Positions 11,691-26,600 of a stretch of 64,000 nucleotides of DNA are shown piece by piece (position 1 is the first letter of the stretch; each line of letters opens with the position of its first letter). The notes under the pieces are model-generated. The model was not told the DNA's origin, searched no databases, and saw only the letters and a list, made by a program, of their open reading frames with translations. Source of the DNA: Colletotrichum lupini (lineage: Eukaryota > Ascomycota > Sordariomycetes > Glomerellales > Glomerellaceae). The stretch covers positions 1,674,001 through 1,738,000 of the forward strand of contig NC_064681.1 in NCBI RefSeq assembly GCF_023278565.1, written 5' to 3'. The translations under genes were made by a program, and so were the position numbers.

Positions 11691-14600
11691 ATGTCGGCAG
11701 CTACGGAAGAGCGCCTCCCTGTGCGGGAGCGTCGCCCCTCGACGAGCGCCCCCATTGTTGATATCCAGGGCTCTGTCGGCCCGGCCGGCATTTCGCGCCC
11801 CAAGCACAAGAGAACTTTCACCGGTTTCGGTGCTGGAGAGATCAAGAGCGTTGAGGGTGAGTTTCTTCTGTTTTCTCCATTCAATTGCATGACTTCCGGG
11901 GGAGGGGGGCAGACGCCATGTGCCTGCCAGCTTCCGAAAGATGTGGGCGAGCGAGCTCTCGCGCAGCTCTCGTGGAGCTTGGAGGGGCAGCTACTCAGCC
12001 CGGGCCCAAGTACCCCGCACTGATCGTCGCGAGCTCCATCACGCCACACTAGGGTCTAGTAGCTTCGTTTTCCCCTGCTACGCATCCTCACTTGCACCAA
12101 TGTTACAACCAAATGCAATGCCAACATCGGATCACAAGCTAATGGACTCTGAACAGCTTCCATCCCCGAGCCTCAGCGCGAGGCTTGGTCCAAAGCCCAA
12201 GGCGGCCCTTTCAAGACAAAGGATGAGTTCGAAAAGGAGGTCGTTCGCCACGTCGAGACCACTTTGGCTCGCAGCATGTTCAACTGCGACGAGACGGCGG
12301 CCTACTCCGCCGCCAGTTTGGCCTTCCGTGACCGTCTGGTCAAGCAGTGGAACAAGACTCAGCAGCGCCAGACTACTGTGGACGGAAAGCGTGTCTACTA
12401 CTTCTCTCTCGAGTTCCTTATGGGCCGTGCCCTCGACAATGCCATGTTGAACGTTGGCTTGAAGGACGTTGCCAAGGGTGAGTTACAAGGAAGCACCGAG
12501 TCATGTTTGGACTATGTGATGCTAATGTTGTGGCACAGCTGGTCTTGATGACCTTGGTTTCCGCATCGAGGACGTGATCGAGCAGGAGCATGACGCTGCT
12601 CTTGGAAACGGTGGCCTGGGTCGTTTGGCTGCTTGCTTCCTCGACAGTCTTGCGTCTCTCAACTTCCCTGCCTGGGGCTATGGCTTGAGATACAGATACG
12701 GTATCTTCAAGCAGGAGATTATCGATGGTTACCAAGTTGAGGTGCCCGACTACTGGCTTGACTTCAACCCCTGGGAGTTCCCCCGTCACGATGTTACTGT
12801 CGATGTGAGTAATGTAGAGTGAAATTGGTTTCGAACGACTGCTGACAATCCTCAAGATCCAATTCTTCGGCCACGTCACAAAGTCGACAGACTCAAACGG
12901 CAAGACCATCGCCAGCTGGGAGGGTGGTGAGACGGTCACCGCCGTGGCATACGACGTCCCCATCCCGGGATACGCTACCCCTTCGACCAACAACCTGCGT
13001 TTGTGGTCCAGTAAGGCTGCTAGCGGAGAGTTCGATTTCCAAAAGTTCAACAATGGTGAGTACGAGAGCTCAGTTGCCGACCAGCAGCGCGCCGAGACGA
13101 TCAGCGCGGTTCTGTACCCCAACGACAACCTTGAACGTGGAAAGGAGCTTCGTCTGAAGCAGCAGTACTTCTGGTGTGCTGCCTCTCTTTACGACATCGT
13201 TCGTCGCTTCAAGAAGTCCAAGCGCCCCTGGAGAGAGTTCCCCGATCAGGTCGCCATCCAGCTGAACGACACTCACCCTACTTTGGCGATTGTTGAGCTT
13301 CAGCGCATCCTGATTGATCTGGAGAAGCTTGAGTGGGATGAGGCATGGAACATTGTCACTGCCACCTTTGGCTACACCAACCACACAGTCTTGCCCGAGG
13401 CTCTGGAGAAGTGGCCCGTCGGTTTGGTCCAGCACTTGCTCCCTAGACACTTGCAGATTATCTACGACATCAACCTCTTCTTCCTTCAGAGCGTCGAGAA
13501 GATGTTCCCCAACGACCGCGAAATCCTCAGCAGGGTCTCGATCATAGAAGAGTCGCAGCCCAAGATGGTGCGCATGGCGTACCTGGCAATTGTCGGTTCC
13601 CACAAGGTCAACGGTGTAGCTGAGCTGCACTCTGATCTCATCAAAACAACAATTTTCAAGGACTTTGTCAACATCTATGGCCCTGACAAGTTCACCAACG
13701 TCACCAACGGCATTACCCCGAGACGTTGGTTGCACCAGGCCAACCCTCGCCTGTCTGACCTCATTTCGTCCAAGACTGGTGGCAACTACGACTTCCTGAA
13801 GGACTTGACAAAGTTGAACCAGCTTGAGCTCAGCGTCAACGACAAGGAGTTCCGCAAGGAGTGGGCCGAGATCAAGTACGCCAACAAGGTCCGCCTCGCT
13901 AAGTACATCAAGACCACAACAGGCGTCAGCGTCAACCCTGCGGCGCTTTTTGACGTACAAGTCAAGCGTATCCACGAGTACAAGCGTCAGCAGCTCAACA
14001 TCTTTGGTGTCATCCACCGCTACCTTTCCCTCAAGGCCATGTCGCCGGAGGACCGGAAGAAGGTTGCTCCCCGTGTTTCCATCTTTGGAGGAAAGGCGGC
14101 ACCTGGCTACTGGATGGCCAAGCAAATCATTCACTTGGTCAACAGTGTTGGTTCAGTAGTCAACAATGACGAGGAAATCGGCGACCTGCTCAAGGTTATC
14201 TACCTGGAGGACTACAATGTCAGCAAGGCAGAGATGATCATTCCCGCGTCTGACCTGAGCGAGCACATCTCCACTGCCGGTACTGAGTAAGTGAACCACT
14301 GTCATCAACGCCTACGGCGTCCTGGCTAACGTGTTATGCAGGGCATCTGGTACGAGTAACATGAAGTTTGTTCTCAATGGCGGCTTGATTATCGGCACGT
14401 GCGACGGCGCCAACGTAAGTGAACCCGAGGGGATGGAACTGGCTGGACGATCGTTTCTAACACTAGCCTAGATTGAGATCACCCGTGAGATTGGCGAGAA
14501 CAACATTTTCCTCTTTGGCAACCTTGCCGAGGATGTGGAAGATCTCCGCCACGCGCACAACTACGGAACCCACTCGATTGATGAGAACCTTGCAAAGGTC

Positions 14601-14879
14601 TTCTCTGCCATTGACAGTGGCAGATTCGGCCCCGTGTCTGATTTCCACGCACTAGTCTCGGCCGTCCGTGACCACGGAGACTACTACTTGGTATCAGACG
14701 ACTTCAACAGCTACATTGAGACGCACCACCTTGTCGATGAGGCGTACAAGAACCAAGAAGAGTGGATCACAAAGTCCATTACCAGTGTAGCTCGTATGGG
14801 CTTCTTCAGCAGTGATCGCTGCATCAACGAGTATGCCGAGGAGATCTGGAATGTCGAGCCTCTTAAGGTCGAGGACTAG
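11691..14879 (+). CDS. gph1: Glycogen phosphorylase (GT35)
   Basis: Six exons: 11691-11856, 12157-12477, 12539-12804, 12857-14286, 14342-14414, 14472-14879, giving 887 aa, close to yeast and Neurospora enzymes. It cleaves alpha-1,4-glucosyl units of cytosolic glycogen with phosphate to give glucose-1-phosphate. The pyridoxal-phosphate signature EASGTSNMK spans an intron, with the Schiff-base lysine at about K736. The conserved [26 protein letters not shown] and QLNDTHP blocks are all present. N-terminal [14 protein letters not shown] aligns with the yeast segment that carries the regulatory phospho-threonine, so T44 is the likely regulatory site. RRPS at residues 14-17 is also a PKA-like site. 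The first intron is unusually long (300 nt). It lies on the same strand as the G-alpha and HOG1 genes, whose pathways control glycogen in fungi; that link is inference. Confidence 0.98.
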
Positions 14880-15320
14880 GTAGACTAGACTAAAGCGCTA
14901 CAAAGACAAGACCCAGACGGCGTGAAGTGACCTAGAGGGGGGATGGCTGGTCAGGCGTGTACGGAACCGAGTACCTATGGCACTATTGCATACGAGACTC
15001 TTGCAGAAGGCGGGGCTTATAAGGAACAGTGCTAGATAATATCTTTCTTTTGTATAGTTTTTATGAGAATGCCCCAAGACTTGTGTCCGCAACGATTGAA
15101 ACCATGCTCAGTAATGTGTGGACTGGGTGTGAAGTGAGCATGCGTGTTGTCTTTATTTTTGGAGATGACTCAGCATTCAAGGTAGCAAATGGTTATTGTT
15201 TTTTTGGAACGGCCTCGAACGGCGACCATTGTTGGAAACGGAGCAGGGTGACAAGGGCAATTGCAACGTGAACGTTTCGACAAGGGAAGCGGAAACAATG
15301 GGGCGCCTGTTTTGCTTCAC

Positions 15321-15328
15321 TGACGTCA
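15321..15328. promoter_or_regulatory. Perfect CRE palindrome TGACGTCA
   Basis: An exact 8-bp ATF/CREB site about 440 bp downstream of glycogen phosphorylase and 6.9 kb upstream of HOG1. Fungal Atf1-type bZIP factors bind this site and are classical partners of the Hog1/Sty1 pathway. Function here is inference; about one copy is expected by chance in a window this size. Confidence 0.3.
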
Positions 15329-18197
15329 CTATGCGGCAATGTGGACGTCGTCCACAGTGACCAAGGGGAAAGAGGAAAAGGACGACAGGCCAGGACCCCT
15401 CGCTCTGTCCATTGCTCCAAGGGGTACCTTTCTCTGGGACGGATCGATTCCGGGTACCACTTCCAAGCTTCCGGCAAAAAAGGACGCGACTCCGCGTCCG
15501 CGAGAAAATGGCGGTCAAGGATCATACCTAGAGGGAGGTGGGGGGGGGGGAGGAGAGGGATCTATAGTCAACTTTTCTTCCTTCACGGACACTCATCGCT
15601 GATCAGCAAAAAAAAAGTGTTCTGGAACTTTGGAAGGGGCTTCCTGTGTCCCCAACTGTGCCAATCCGAACCCGAAGCACTTGTGCAGACAGAGTCTTCC
15701 AGACTTTGCTTGGTTCGGCACACCCCGCGCGGGCTGATCAGCAGGCGGCGAGTAAGCAGTTTGCGTACAAGTTTCCTTGCGTGCTTGACATGCCCTTTGC
15801 GAAACAATGGAAACAAGTTTAAAGAAAGACAATTCGGCTGCGTGCTGTATGTGCGTGTATTCGAGAAAGAAAAAAAAAAAAAGGTGTGTGCATTTGGGTT
15901 GGCCGACCGCCTGCCGGTGTACGTCTCCGTATGGGGCGTAAGACAACACCGATCCGTTACGGCATGTCGGCAGCGAGTGAGATTGGTCCGGGGGACAACC
16001 TCCGGGGAAGGAGGTCAGGTTTATACTGGGTTGAATGCTGTCGTCATCTTTGCGAATGTGGGAAAAGTCGAGACCCTGCTTTTCCTTTGCTGCTACTTAT
16101 ATTTTATTATTTTTTTGGTGGTGTACCAAGGGACCAACTCAAAACCAGCCCTTCTGGAGCCTGGGAGAGCAAAGACTGGAGGAGAGGTGCCCAATGACAT
16201 CAGAGGAACGAGAGGTACGAATGCTGGCCCTTGTTAGGTCCCTGATTCCGGCATTCCCCCCCTTTATCCATCTGTCAAAACGGTATGAACCGGCCGGCAT
16301 CGAAGAGACTGTTCATCTCGCCGAGTAAAGGAGCACGCTGGCGGGTAAACCATGGTACGCCGAGAGCAGAGCCATGGCCTTCGGCAGAGCAATACGCGTG
16401 CGGAATATGATTTTGGCTTCAGGGCCGCATTCTCATGTTGAGGAAACGATTCGTGCAAAGGGGTCATGTTGTTGGTATGCACTGATTCTGGTCTCGGAAG
16501 AGAATCGTCAGACGGCCACCTTGAGTATGTGGTTAATGGAGGAACCTCATGGCCTTTAGCGCTAGTTTCGCACCGGCCGGGAGCTTAGACAACGTCGGCC
16601 GCAACGCCGGCTCGTGAGCTTGCCCTGGTGGTGAGTGCTTCTCTAGATCACGGAACAGAAGCGTCGTTTGGAATAGTTTGACGAATCAGCGTGTTGACAG
16701 GTCCAAATGAACGGGATGATCTTCGATACACATGAACGAGTTCAGGGTCCAGAGGATGAAGGGTCCTTGGACCGTGTGTGCTCGTGTTCCCACCATTTCA
16801 TCCTTTTCTGGTACACCTGCTGGCTGCATGAGGTAGGGACAGAGTTGGAGGGTCCTTTTCGTACATTCTCCCGCCTCGCGCTGCACCGCGCCGTTTTCTT
16901 CTTCTCTGCGGCTCGGATTAGCATCACCAAACGGATTACACACAGGTTGACCCCTGGAGGTTCCCGGCCGGATGGGTCCAATTCGAGATCCATCACAGCG
17001 AAGCCAGGGCACAATATGCCAAAAGTTGTACGCATGTTACCCTCAGAGTTCCTGGGAAGCTTCTGAGTCCCGGGTGGGATGGTGCTGCTTGTCATGATCT
17101 TACTCCATCATGACGGATCCGAAAGGTAATTGTTGACTCGAAGGTGTCCACTCTGCAACCACACAAGCAAACCAATGTGGCCGCTATGCATCGTTGTACC
17201 TGAGCTGGCCGAGAATGGTAGCCGAATATCGTAAATCCACGTGTCGCGTCTGGTGGGTGCACGCTGTGGGCGATGAATTGCGAATGTGGTTCCGTTATCT
17301 CAATCGCCGGGACAGTCTGGAGATCGAGCGCATGACTTGGTACAAGCATGTCAAAACCGGTTCTTGTCGAGTATCCCAGATTGTCATTGACAATTCCATC
17401 CCAATGGTGGTGAATCGAGATCTGGTACCACAATCAACTCGAAAAGGGCTTAGACTCATTCATTGTTTTTCAGCGTCGTTTGTATCGAGAATATAGAGAG
17501 GAAAAGTTATGCAGAGAGGTGTTACCCGTTCCCGTGCCGCAAAAGGGCTTGATGGGATCCATACCGTATTCTCTCCCTCGGAGCCCAATCAATGCGGCCG
17601 GACGTTTGTCCAGCTACAGCAGGTAATGCGCTGAATTGGGCATGTTCAGGCCAGTCTAGAACATGCGGCTACTGTAGTCGGGGAAGCCCCGTGACGGGAA
17701 ATTTGGGCTACCGCAGTTGCTTTGCGGCGGTCACACGGATTCTATACCGCTGGGGAGGATAAGGAGGGGCGTGTTATGTGCGCTGGGTGAGCTGTGTGAC
17801 GGACCGTTTTCTCGATTCTCGATCTTCGCCTGCGAAGTCGATGTTGGGTGAGGGAGGAGACTGGGAGGGACTGGGACCATGGATCGAATAGCGTTATTGC
17901 CGGGATAGTCTCCTGCTCCCTGCAAGACGGTGCGAAAGGTACGGCAAACGTGTTAGTGCTTAGGGAAGTCGTCGACGTTTCGGGGCGCTAGAAACTCGGA
18001 CAGTGAGCGGCTAGTATTCCATTGCACGCTAAGCTGACAGGATGGCCTCGACGGGGAGAGCAGGGGCGGCTGTACTTGTGGTCTCTGGAGTTTGGATTAG
18101 CGGGACGGATCACAGACACACCCCTCCCCAGCCCGCCAACGCGACACGACACAGGAAGGTTTCCATACCCCAGCACCATCTCGATGCGATCTCAAAA

Positions 18198-18205
18198 TGA
18201 CGTCA
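18198..18205. promoter_or_regulatory. Second perfect CRE palindrome TGACGTCA
   Basis: An exact ATF/CREB palindrome 4 kb upstream of the HOG1 start and 2.9 kb from the first copy, in the same gene-free stretch. A TACGGAGTA word lies 70 bp further on. Whether either site is bound is unknown. Confidence 0.3.
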
Positions 18206-20988
18206 GAGGTTGGGGGTGCTTTTCGTGGTGGTTTTCACACCTAGCCCCTCTGATGCGCCTGGCACCTGAGTGCCGTACGGAGTAGTGCAGTGGAAGGAAG
18301 AGCTTTCGGATGGATGCGTTCGCCGCGATGTAGCCTGGGCTCCTCTATATGCATCTCGATATCAGATACGAATACATAGCTTATCGGAACAGGCCGCTAA
18401 GGAATCCACTGTCGAGGTTGGTCAAGGGAGGATGATGCTAGAGGTATGCGGGATGAATGATTATACCAGATTGCACATGTGCGCGCATGCACAAGCGACG
18501 GAGGTATCGCGTTGCGGATGGCAAATCTGATCTGGCATGGGAATTGGATGCGCACCTGAGGATTATGCTCCTGCGACAGAGTTCGAGCCTCCGTGAGAAG
18601 GAGGTATGGTGTCTTGAATCCATGATGCTGGTAATTCGACACTTGCATCGACCGGTGGTGCAAGGTGCTTGGTCGTGCTTGGTGCAAGGGCATGATTGAT
18701 GGGGAACGGGGAAGGAGAATACTGTAACTGAGGTAGGGGTGCCGGTAGGAAAATGGAAGAGAAGTTGGGGGCTACCCTAATTGGAACCGTTTGAGGTTCA
18801 CCGTATCTTGAGGCTGGGGTTTCTCGATGTTCAATGGTAAAATTCCCCGTGGTGTTTGGATGAAGGGAGGAGCAAAACGGCAATTGAGCGATTTGGACGG
18901 GAAACGGCAGAAGTGCCTTTGAGAAAAACATGGCATTTTGGCAAGACAGGTGGGCAATCTCCCGTTGGCGTGCCTTCTGACTGCTCATGGGTGTCCTATG
19001 CTCCCGCAAGGGGCGCGGGAAGGTGAGGGTGAAGATTGGGCCGTCAGGGAAGGAACCACGAACTAGTAGCTGCCAGTTGTGTTATCGCAGTCGCAGTGGC
19101 AACTTCAAGGCAGGCACGGCGGGCAGGCCAAGACCATCATCGTCGATCTGTTATTGCTGGACGTTCCCAGATATTCCACGATTGCGCATCCGTACCTCAA
19201 GGTGGTAAGGTACACTAGAACTTCATGCTGATACTTCACCGTTGCCTTCCCTGCCGCGGGTTCACCGACCAGTTGTCCAACGAACGTTTTGATTTGCTAT
19301 CTCGCAACTGCCCTGCCGCTAGGATAAAACAAGCCAGACCATGCCGTCCGGTCTTGGGATTGAAAAGTTATGTGACCTGCGACCGGCTGGAGCGGTGCCT
19401 TGTCTAAATTCATCATTATCAAAAAAACGGAGCTACCTAGAAACGTCTTCTCCTGTCCATCTTGTCTGAGTTGCGCGTTGAACAAGATCTTGTTTTCCAC
19501 GGCACCGTACTATGGAAGGAGGGATTCCCAAGCTCGGCCCGTGGTGAGCTGAAAGTGAAATTGGCGGTGCCGCTGATGCTCAGGCCATTCCATGAAGCTC
19601 CTTTTGTGACAGGTCAACCTTTGGTTGTCTCTCGGTCATTTTTCAGATATCTCGCAGCAATACTCCCGTCGTCTCATGTTATTACCAGCCGCTCCCAAAA
19701 CAGCAATCCACAAAGACCGAGGCTCGCGGTAAGAGACAACATACGCAACATCACACAGTCATAAGTTCAGCCTCATCTTGACTTGTTTCTCCTCGAACCT
19801 ACGAGATCGAATCGGAAAGCAAGTCTCTCTACTTCTGGTGTATGAACTCACGAGTCATCCCGGACATTATGCTCCTCTCCGTGGTTGTTGTCGCCGTTGC
19901 CGTCGTCTCATCTCAGTCTTGGTCAACTCCTTTTACTTGGTCACCTGTGACTTATTGGTTAGTCTGGTAATTGTGCATATTTCAGTACCTTACCTTAGTA
20001 CCTGGCATAGTTGCCGTCCCCATCTAACCTGTCCTTCTGTCCAGTTAGACCTTCTGTAGTATGTACACATACTTATGTAGCCTGCTTATTACCTGACCTT
20101 GCCCGGGCCTTCCCATCCACTGTGCCCGTCTTGTACATGGAAGGCACCGTTAACGCCTGCAAGTTCTCGGTTCAACAGAGAAACACCCCTTCCCGCCAGT
20201 AACATTCATCCGTAACCCGCCTGCCTTGATATATCATTGGACAGGAAAATAGCGCCGGGGGTAGAGCAAGGTACAGACATCCATCCCTGTCTTGTCTTCA
20301 CTCCGACGCTTACCGTGCAAGCTCTTCCGTCTTTGACGCTGGGTTCAATGTTACTTCCAGAGCCAGCCATTGTCTCTCCGTCTTCTGGCCGAATTGTGCA
20401 CACCCCTCTCCCCTATGTCTTTCCTACGCCAGGTAGCTATCCTCTCCCACTCACTCAGTCGCGCCTTGTAGGAAGTATTGAAAAGTCCTTTCCCCCTTCA
20501 AGTATTGCTCTTGTGTATTGCTTGGCTCTTCCCTTCCTCGCATTTCTCGCCCGAATCGATTCTGAGTATATATCTATCTCTTATCCCCAAAGCTCACATT
20601 CACGTCCAAAGGTTTCTTAAGGAGAGCCACTCCCCGAAAGTCTCATACGCGTCCTTGCCTCCATCTATCGACAGGTGTTGTTGTGCATCCACCCTCCAGC
20701 GGCATCCTCAGCTTCACCGTAGCAGCGAACGAGAGACGAGAACGACGACCTGATCGACACTTGTGCGGATTTGCTACCTGCATTCCCCACGTGCGCCCGC
20801 CACTCGTGCGCCCATCACCGCGGCCACCATTCGGTTTGAGCTTTCGCGCCCGGACTTGATCCCGAAGAGACTCAGAGAAAAATAAAAATAAAAAAAAGAG
20901 AGAGAAAGCGAACCGCTTTGGATAGACAAAAAGAAGAGGGAAATACTGCAAAAGATAGAAAAAGAGCATCGCCGAGATCTTCATCTCT

Positions 20989-22237
20989 GTAAGTGAGCAA
21001 GCCTCCCAATAGCCTGCATGTCATTGCCCGGGGAATATTTTGAACATCCCCTACTGTTCCTCATCATCATACTTCCCCCTTGCACCGAAAGTTCCCCCGT
21101 TCTTGTACTATAATGCTACCGCCTGCGCCGTCTACGGCATGGTTAATTATGGAATTGGACGCCCTTTGCACCCAAAGTCGACAGCACCGGAAGGGCAAAA
21201 AACGGAATATGCATAGGCAAAAACGGCGAATGACGAAGGAGGAGGAACAGAACATGGAGGATGGGGAGAAAAACCAGATTCTTGTCCCGCTATTGCTGTC
21301 GCCCCCTAGCTGCATTCGCTACCATTTACAGTACTCTGTACAGCGTACTGCTTGCTTCCCTGCAAGAAAAGAAGTCTCGCTAATGCCGTTGCCACATTGT
21401 TCAGGTTGCTCCGGATCCCATACCACGTAAAGTATCCCAGAAAAGGCCCAAAGGCAGAAGCAAAAGGAGAAGGAGACGCAGAAGCAGCAGGTACCTGAAG
21501 GCAGTCCAGCCATACATACGAAGTACCCCCAACGACAGCGGAGGACAAAACGGAGAAAGAGACGTGCGCTCACTCGCTGCCCACGCTTCCACCTACCCCG
21601 CTGCCCTTTTTGCAACTCCCACGCCCTCACGCCCACACATCCCACGCCCACCGTCCCACGTCCCACGTCCCATACGGCCACAGTCCACCGTCCACCGTCT
21701 ACGACCAGCCAGCGAGCGACCTTCTCCTCCCAGCCCAAGAATCCACGTCCCAGAACCAGGCCTAAGACCAGGACCGCCCCGCCGAACAGCCACCCCTCCA
21801 GCGCGCAACAAATCCTTGAGCTCGCTCCCCCGCCGTCGCTGCATCTCTTTCAAATCCAGCCGACTCCCGCTCTCTTGTTGCCTTTCCATACACGCGCCAG
21901 ACCAGACGGAAAGCTGCCCATCGCACACCTCACATACCGCAAAACCTCTACTTCGAATTCCCTCACCTCGTTCAAATTCGAGCTGATCATCGAGCCTGTC
22001 TCTCGCTCATCACAGCAGAACCGTCAGCAGAAGCACAACTTGACCCGTCGATCTCCCGGCTGTCGTCTTTTTACTCCACCACCCCTCATCATTCTTTAAT
22101 CCTCCCCGCCGTACGACGACCAATTTCCATCCTTCCCCTCGATCGGTCTCCCTCTCTCTCTCTCTTCCTCCCCCCTCCAGCCGCTCAATCCGAAAATTCA
22201 ATCCTCTTCGATCAGGTAGATCGACCATCACACGAAA
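20989..22237 (+). promoter_or_regulatory. HOG1 leader with a strong 5' splice-site match
   Basis: GTAAGTGAG at 20989 is a near-ideal fungal donor lying 1.25 kb before the HOG1 start, after a purine-rich block. The stretch from 21.56 kb to the start is pyrimidine-rich and contains several short upstream ATG frames. A 5'-UTR intron or an alternative first exon is possible, but no clear partner acceptor could be chosen. Confidence 0.3.
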
Positions 22238-23642
<1,405 letters not shown>

Positions 23643-26600
23643 ATGAGGGAGTTCAGGGGCGGAGCGAGGATAAATAGGAGAAGGGGGGGCTATGATACCA
23701 CGCAAAACCAGAACGGCACGTGTTTCCAGTACATTCGCACGCAACCATGGTGTTCGGAAGAGGGGATCGGTTATTGTAACGTTGACAATGCAAAGGGCCA
23801 ACAGTATACGCGATATAAAGGAATGGCATGCATCTTGGAGGTGTTTTTCTCTTTTTCATCATCTTGTTCCAACAAATGTTTCCTTTTCCTGGATCTCCAG
23901 GTTCTGTTAGAATAAAGTCCGCGGCATAGGGCATAGCGACAAGCTGACAATGGGCTTCGAGGCCCCGATTACGAGGACTTGCTTTACCAACCAGGATGAC
24001 GGCCGCTCTCCGGGATACTTGAATATGGGATGCCCTTTGCAAATTGGAGGTATGGATGAATTCGGGCGTAATAGCAGAAAATGCCTTGGCAGATCGCAAC
24101 TGAAGAGAGCGAAAAGAAAGAAAAAAATAGAAATCCTTCAGGGATAGCCAAGGCTTGTGATCTACCTCTACCTAACGACAACCAAAGCGACCCAAACGAA
24201 TGATGATCCCAAGAGGGTACCTACTCGGAGACGATTGTGGCTTGAGGTGTGGTTGAGTACTAGGTACGTATAGACCACCGCCACGGGACGTATGGCTTAC
24301 TGTGTGGCTTACTGTGTGGCCTAAGCCACATGATACGAGAGTGTGGCTGCCATTTTGCCACAATTCGTTGCAGTTAGGATGGTCATACGGAGCGGAACTC
24401 TATCTCGATAAGTTTCACTGTGACATTTACGTTGACTGCAAGGAAAATCATTCCATGATAGTCAGAAGGAGAAATAGGTGAGTGACACCTAAGGTGAGAT
24501 TCAAGGGGCGGGCGGGCGGCACACTCCGCGCGGTGAGAAGGTGGTGGGGGATGGTGATTTGACAGGAGAGAGGAGGAGGAGGAGAAATCCCATCTCATGC
24601 AATGCAGGACACGCTGGCGGTGCTTGAGGTTAAGGTGAGATGAGGTTTGGGGTTTCCGGTAAGGGAGGGAAGGGTTGACGTGGTGTTTTTGCCTCTCCGA
24701 CTTTTTGGTCGCTTTCGCCGAGGTAGTCGGTCATGTACTGGAAGGGTTCATCGGTAGGAGACTAGGAGTTGACTCCGGGTTGTTTTCAGTTGAGTACCTA
24801 CGCCTTATGGGTGGCTTTTGCGATGTTGCTGGGGCAAAAAAAGGTTTATTGATTTGCAGGCTCAAAGTTTGGCTTCTTTGGCACGTTGTTCACACTACCT
24901 TTCTCTCACCGTTTATCTGTCGTGGTCGAAGAGTTGAGGTAATACCGGTACACCACACACACAGTTCAAAGTGAGGTCGTCTTGAGAAGGGGTAGCACGG
25001 GAACCGAAGTAGCGGGAACAAGCAAAGTTGTGAGTCGTGAAATCGTGATCGATTGATTGATGGGACGTGCCATGGAGACGTGGTCGGTGCTTTTTCCCTT
25101 CGGTGCATGGTTGACGTGTCTGTGGTGGACCACACGACCGGACCACAGACTTCGATGTCCGGCGCTTGGCGCTAGGCTGGTTAGGGGACGCGGGAGGTTT
25201 TGAGATGGATGTTGAAAGTCTGGTAGATAACGAGTGTCTACACAGCCTGCTTGGCTACTTTGTTCTTGGTGAGAAACAGTTTGATGTTGTCGTCGTGGTT
25301 TATCTGTTGTGACAAGCAAGGACTGACGATGATATCCACTTAGAGCGAGGGGCGTTGGATGTCTCCGCGATGCTAAGACTTGTGAGTTTCCCAGCCAGAC
25401 TTTGTGGCTGTAGCAGAATGTCAAAGAACGATTCAAGATGGCAATCAACCTTCAATCAGTATATACTTGTCACGATGCTGAGTACAGATGTCTGCGTGTG
25501 CGTGACTGCGTGCATTTCCAAAAAAGTAACGTATCTTGCTACGTACACTTGGAGTGGCATTTCTCGAACCGGGGCCACGCGGGGTTACCGTAGTCGCCTT
25601 TTTTCCCCTTGAGCCCGTGTTCTGGCTATTTTTCTTTTCCCCTCCTCCCCCCCATTGTTCTCGAACATCGCTGGAACCTCCAACCCCTGAACCTGTCGTG
25701 CTTCCTTTCAATGTGGGACGAGTCGTTCGTTTTTAATTGCAACCCATCCCCGACAATTGGCTTGTCTGGACCTCTGGTAAACACTTGGCTCTATTTCAAG
25801 GGGTCCCGTGTCCGCATGAGAGCGTTCTCATAAAACGCGGGCAGAAAATAAAATCAGAGAAGCCAGATGAGCAAATGAGAATCGAGGGCCAGGACGGCAA
25901 GGAAATTACAATGAGAGTGGAAAGACTGGACTGGAAGTAATAATAAAGTATTTTACTATACTTTTTTGCCGTAGTGCATTAGCACTAATTCCAACAACTC
26001 ATCCACAATGCCCACTCTCCCGAACCCAGTCTCATTTTGAACCGTTGCCCGCCTCCGGTCCAATACAAAGCCTACCGCGAACCCACACCGCGAACAACCG
26101 TGCTGTGTGTGGTGGGCGAGCCATTCGAGTCTCTCTATTCCCTCAGCTCTCGGGTTTCCATCTTCCTTAACTTTTACCCTCCTCCGCTCGTCGGTCTGCC
26201 ACTCACGTCTTCCTTTGCCTTCAGCTTTCCTCACCCCAAGCAAGGAGGCGGCGGATTGTCCCTTTCTGTGCTATTACTGCCATTCGACACTCCGTGTTAG
26301 CAAGGCCTTCTCCACCGACCGCTACGTTCTTACGGCTGCTACCAAACGTCGCCTTCCCAGGACCCTAATTCGCCAGTGCAAGTACGAGGCGGCGGTCGAA
26401 TCACCGAGGCAAACTGCACAGCGGAGCAACTCGATTTCCCCAGCTCATAGTCTCACGTACGCCCCCATTCGCGCACCCACGACCGCGCTTCTTTCGAGAG
26501 GGACGAACCTGTCACCGCTTTCTGCGAGTTCTGCTTGGCGACGCCGGCAGGTAGCTTGCCGGTCGATTTTCGAGGAGGGACGAAGACCAGGCGGTATACA

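Larger units (their letters stand above)
14880..22237. other. Gene-free 7.4 kb upstream of HOG1
   Basis: No frame here shows a recognisable domain. The longest, a 298-codon frame near 15.3-16.2 kb, looks random and runs through homopolymer tracts. The stretch holds two perfect TGACGTCA palindromes, one TACGGAGTA word at 18276-18284, a G-run near 15.54 kb, an A-rich purine block at about 20.88-20.97 kb and, from 21.56 kb, a pyrimidine-rich leader. Unrecognised lineage-specific genes or noncoding RNAs are possible. Confidence 0.55.

Noticed and set aside
13070..14134. Open frame of 354 codons on the minus strand opposite glycogen phosphorylase
   Set aside because: Antisense shadow of the large phosphorylase exon; no recognisable protein.
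15341..16237. 298-codon plus-strand frame
   Set aside because: It passes through poly-G and poly-A runs, has no family resemblance and no exon-intron context; most likely chance.
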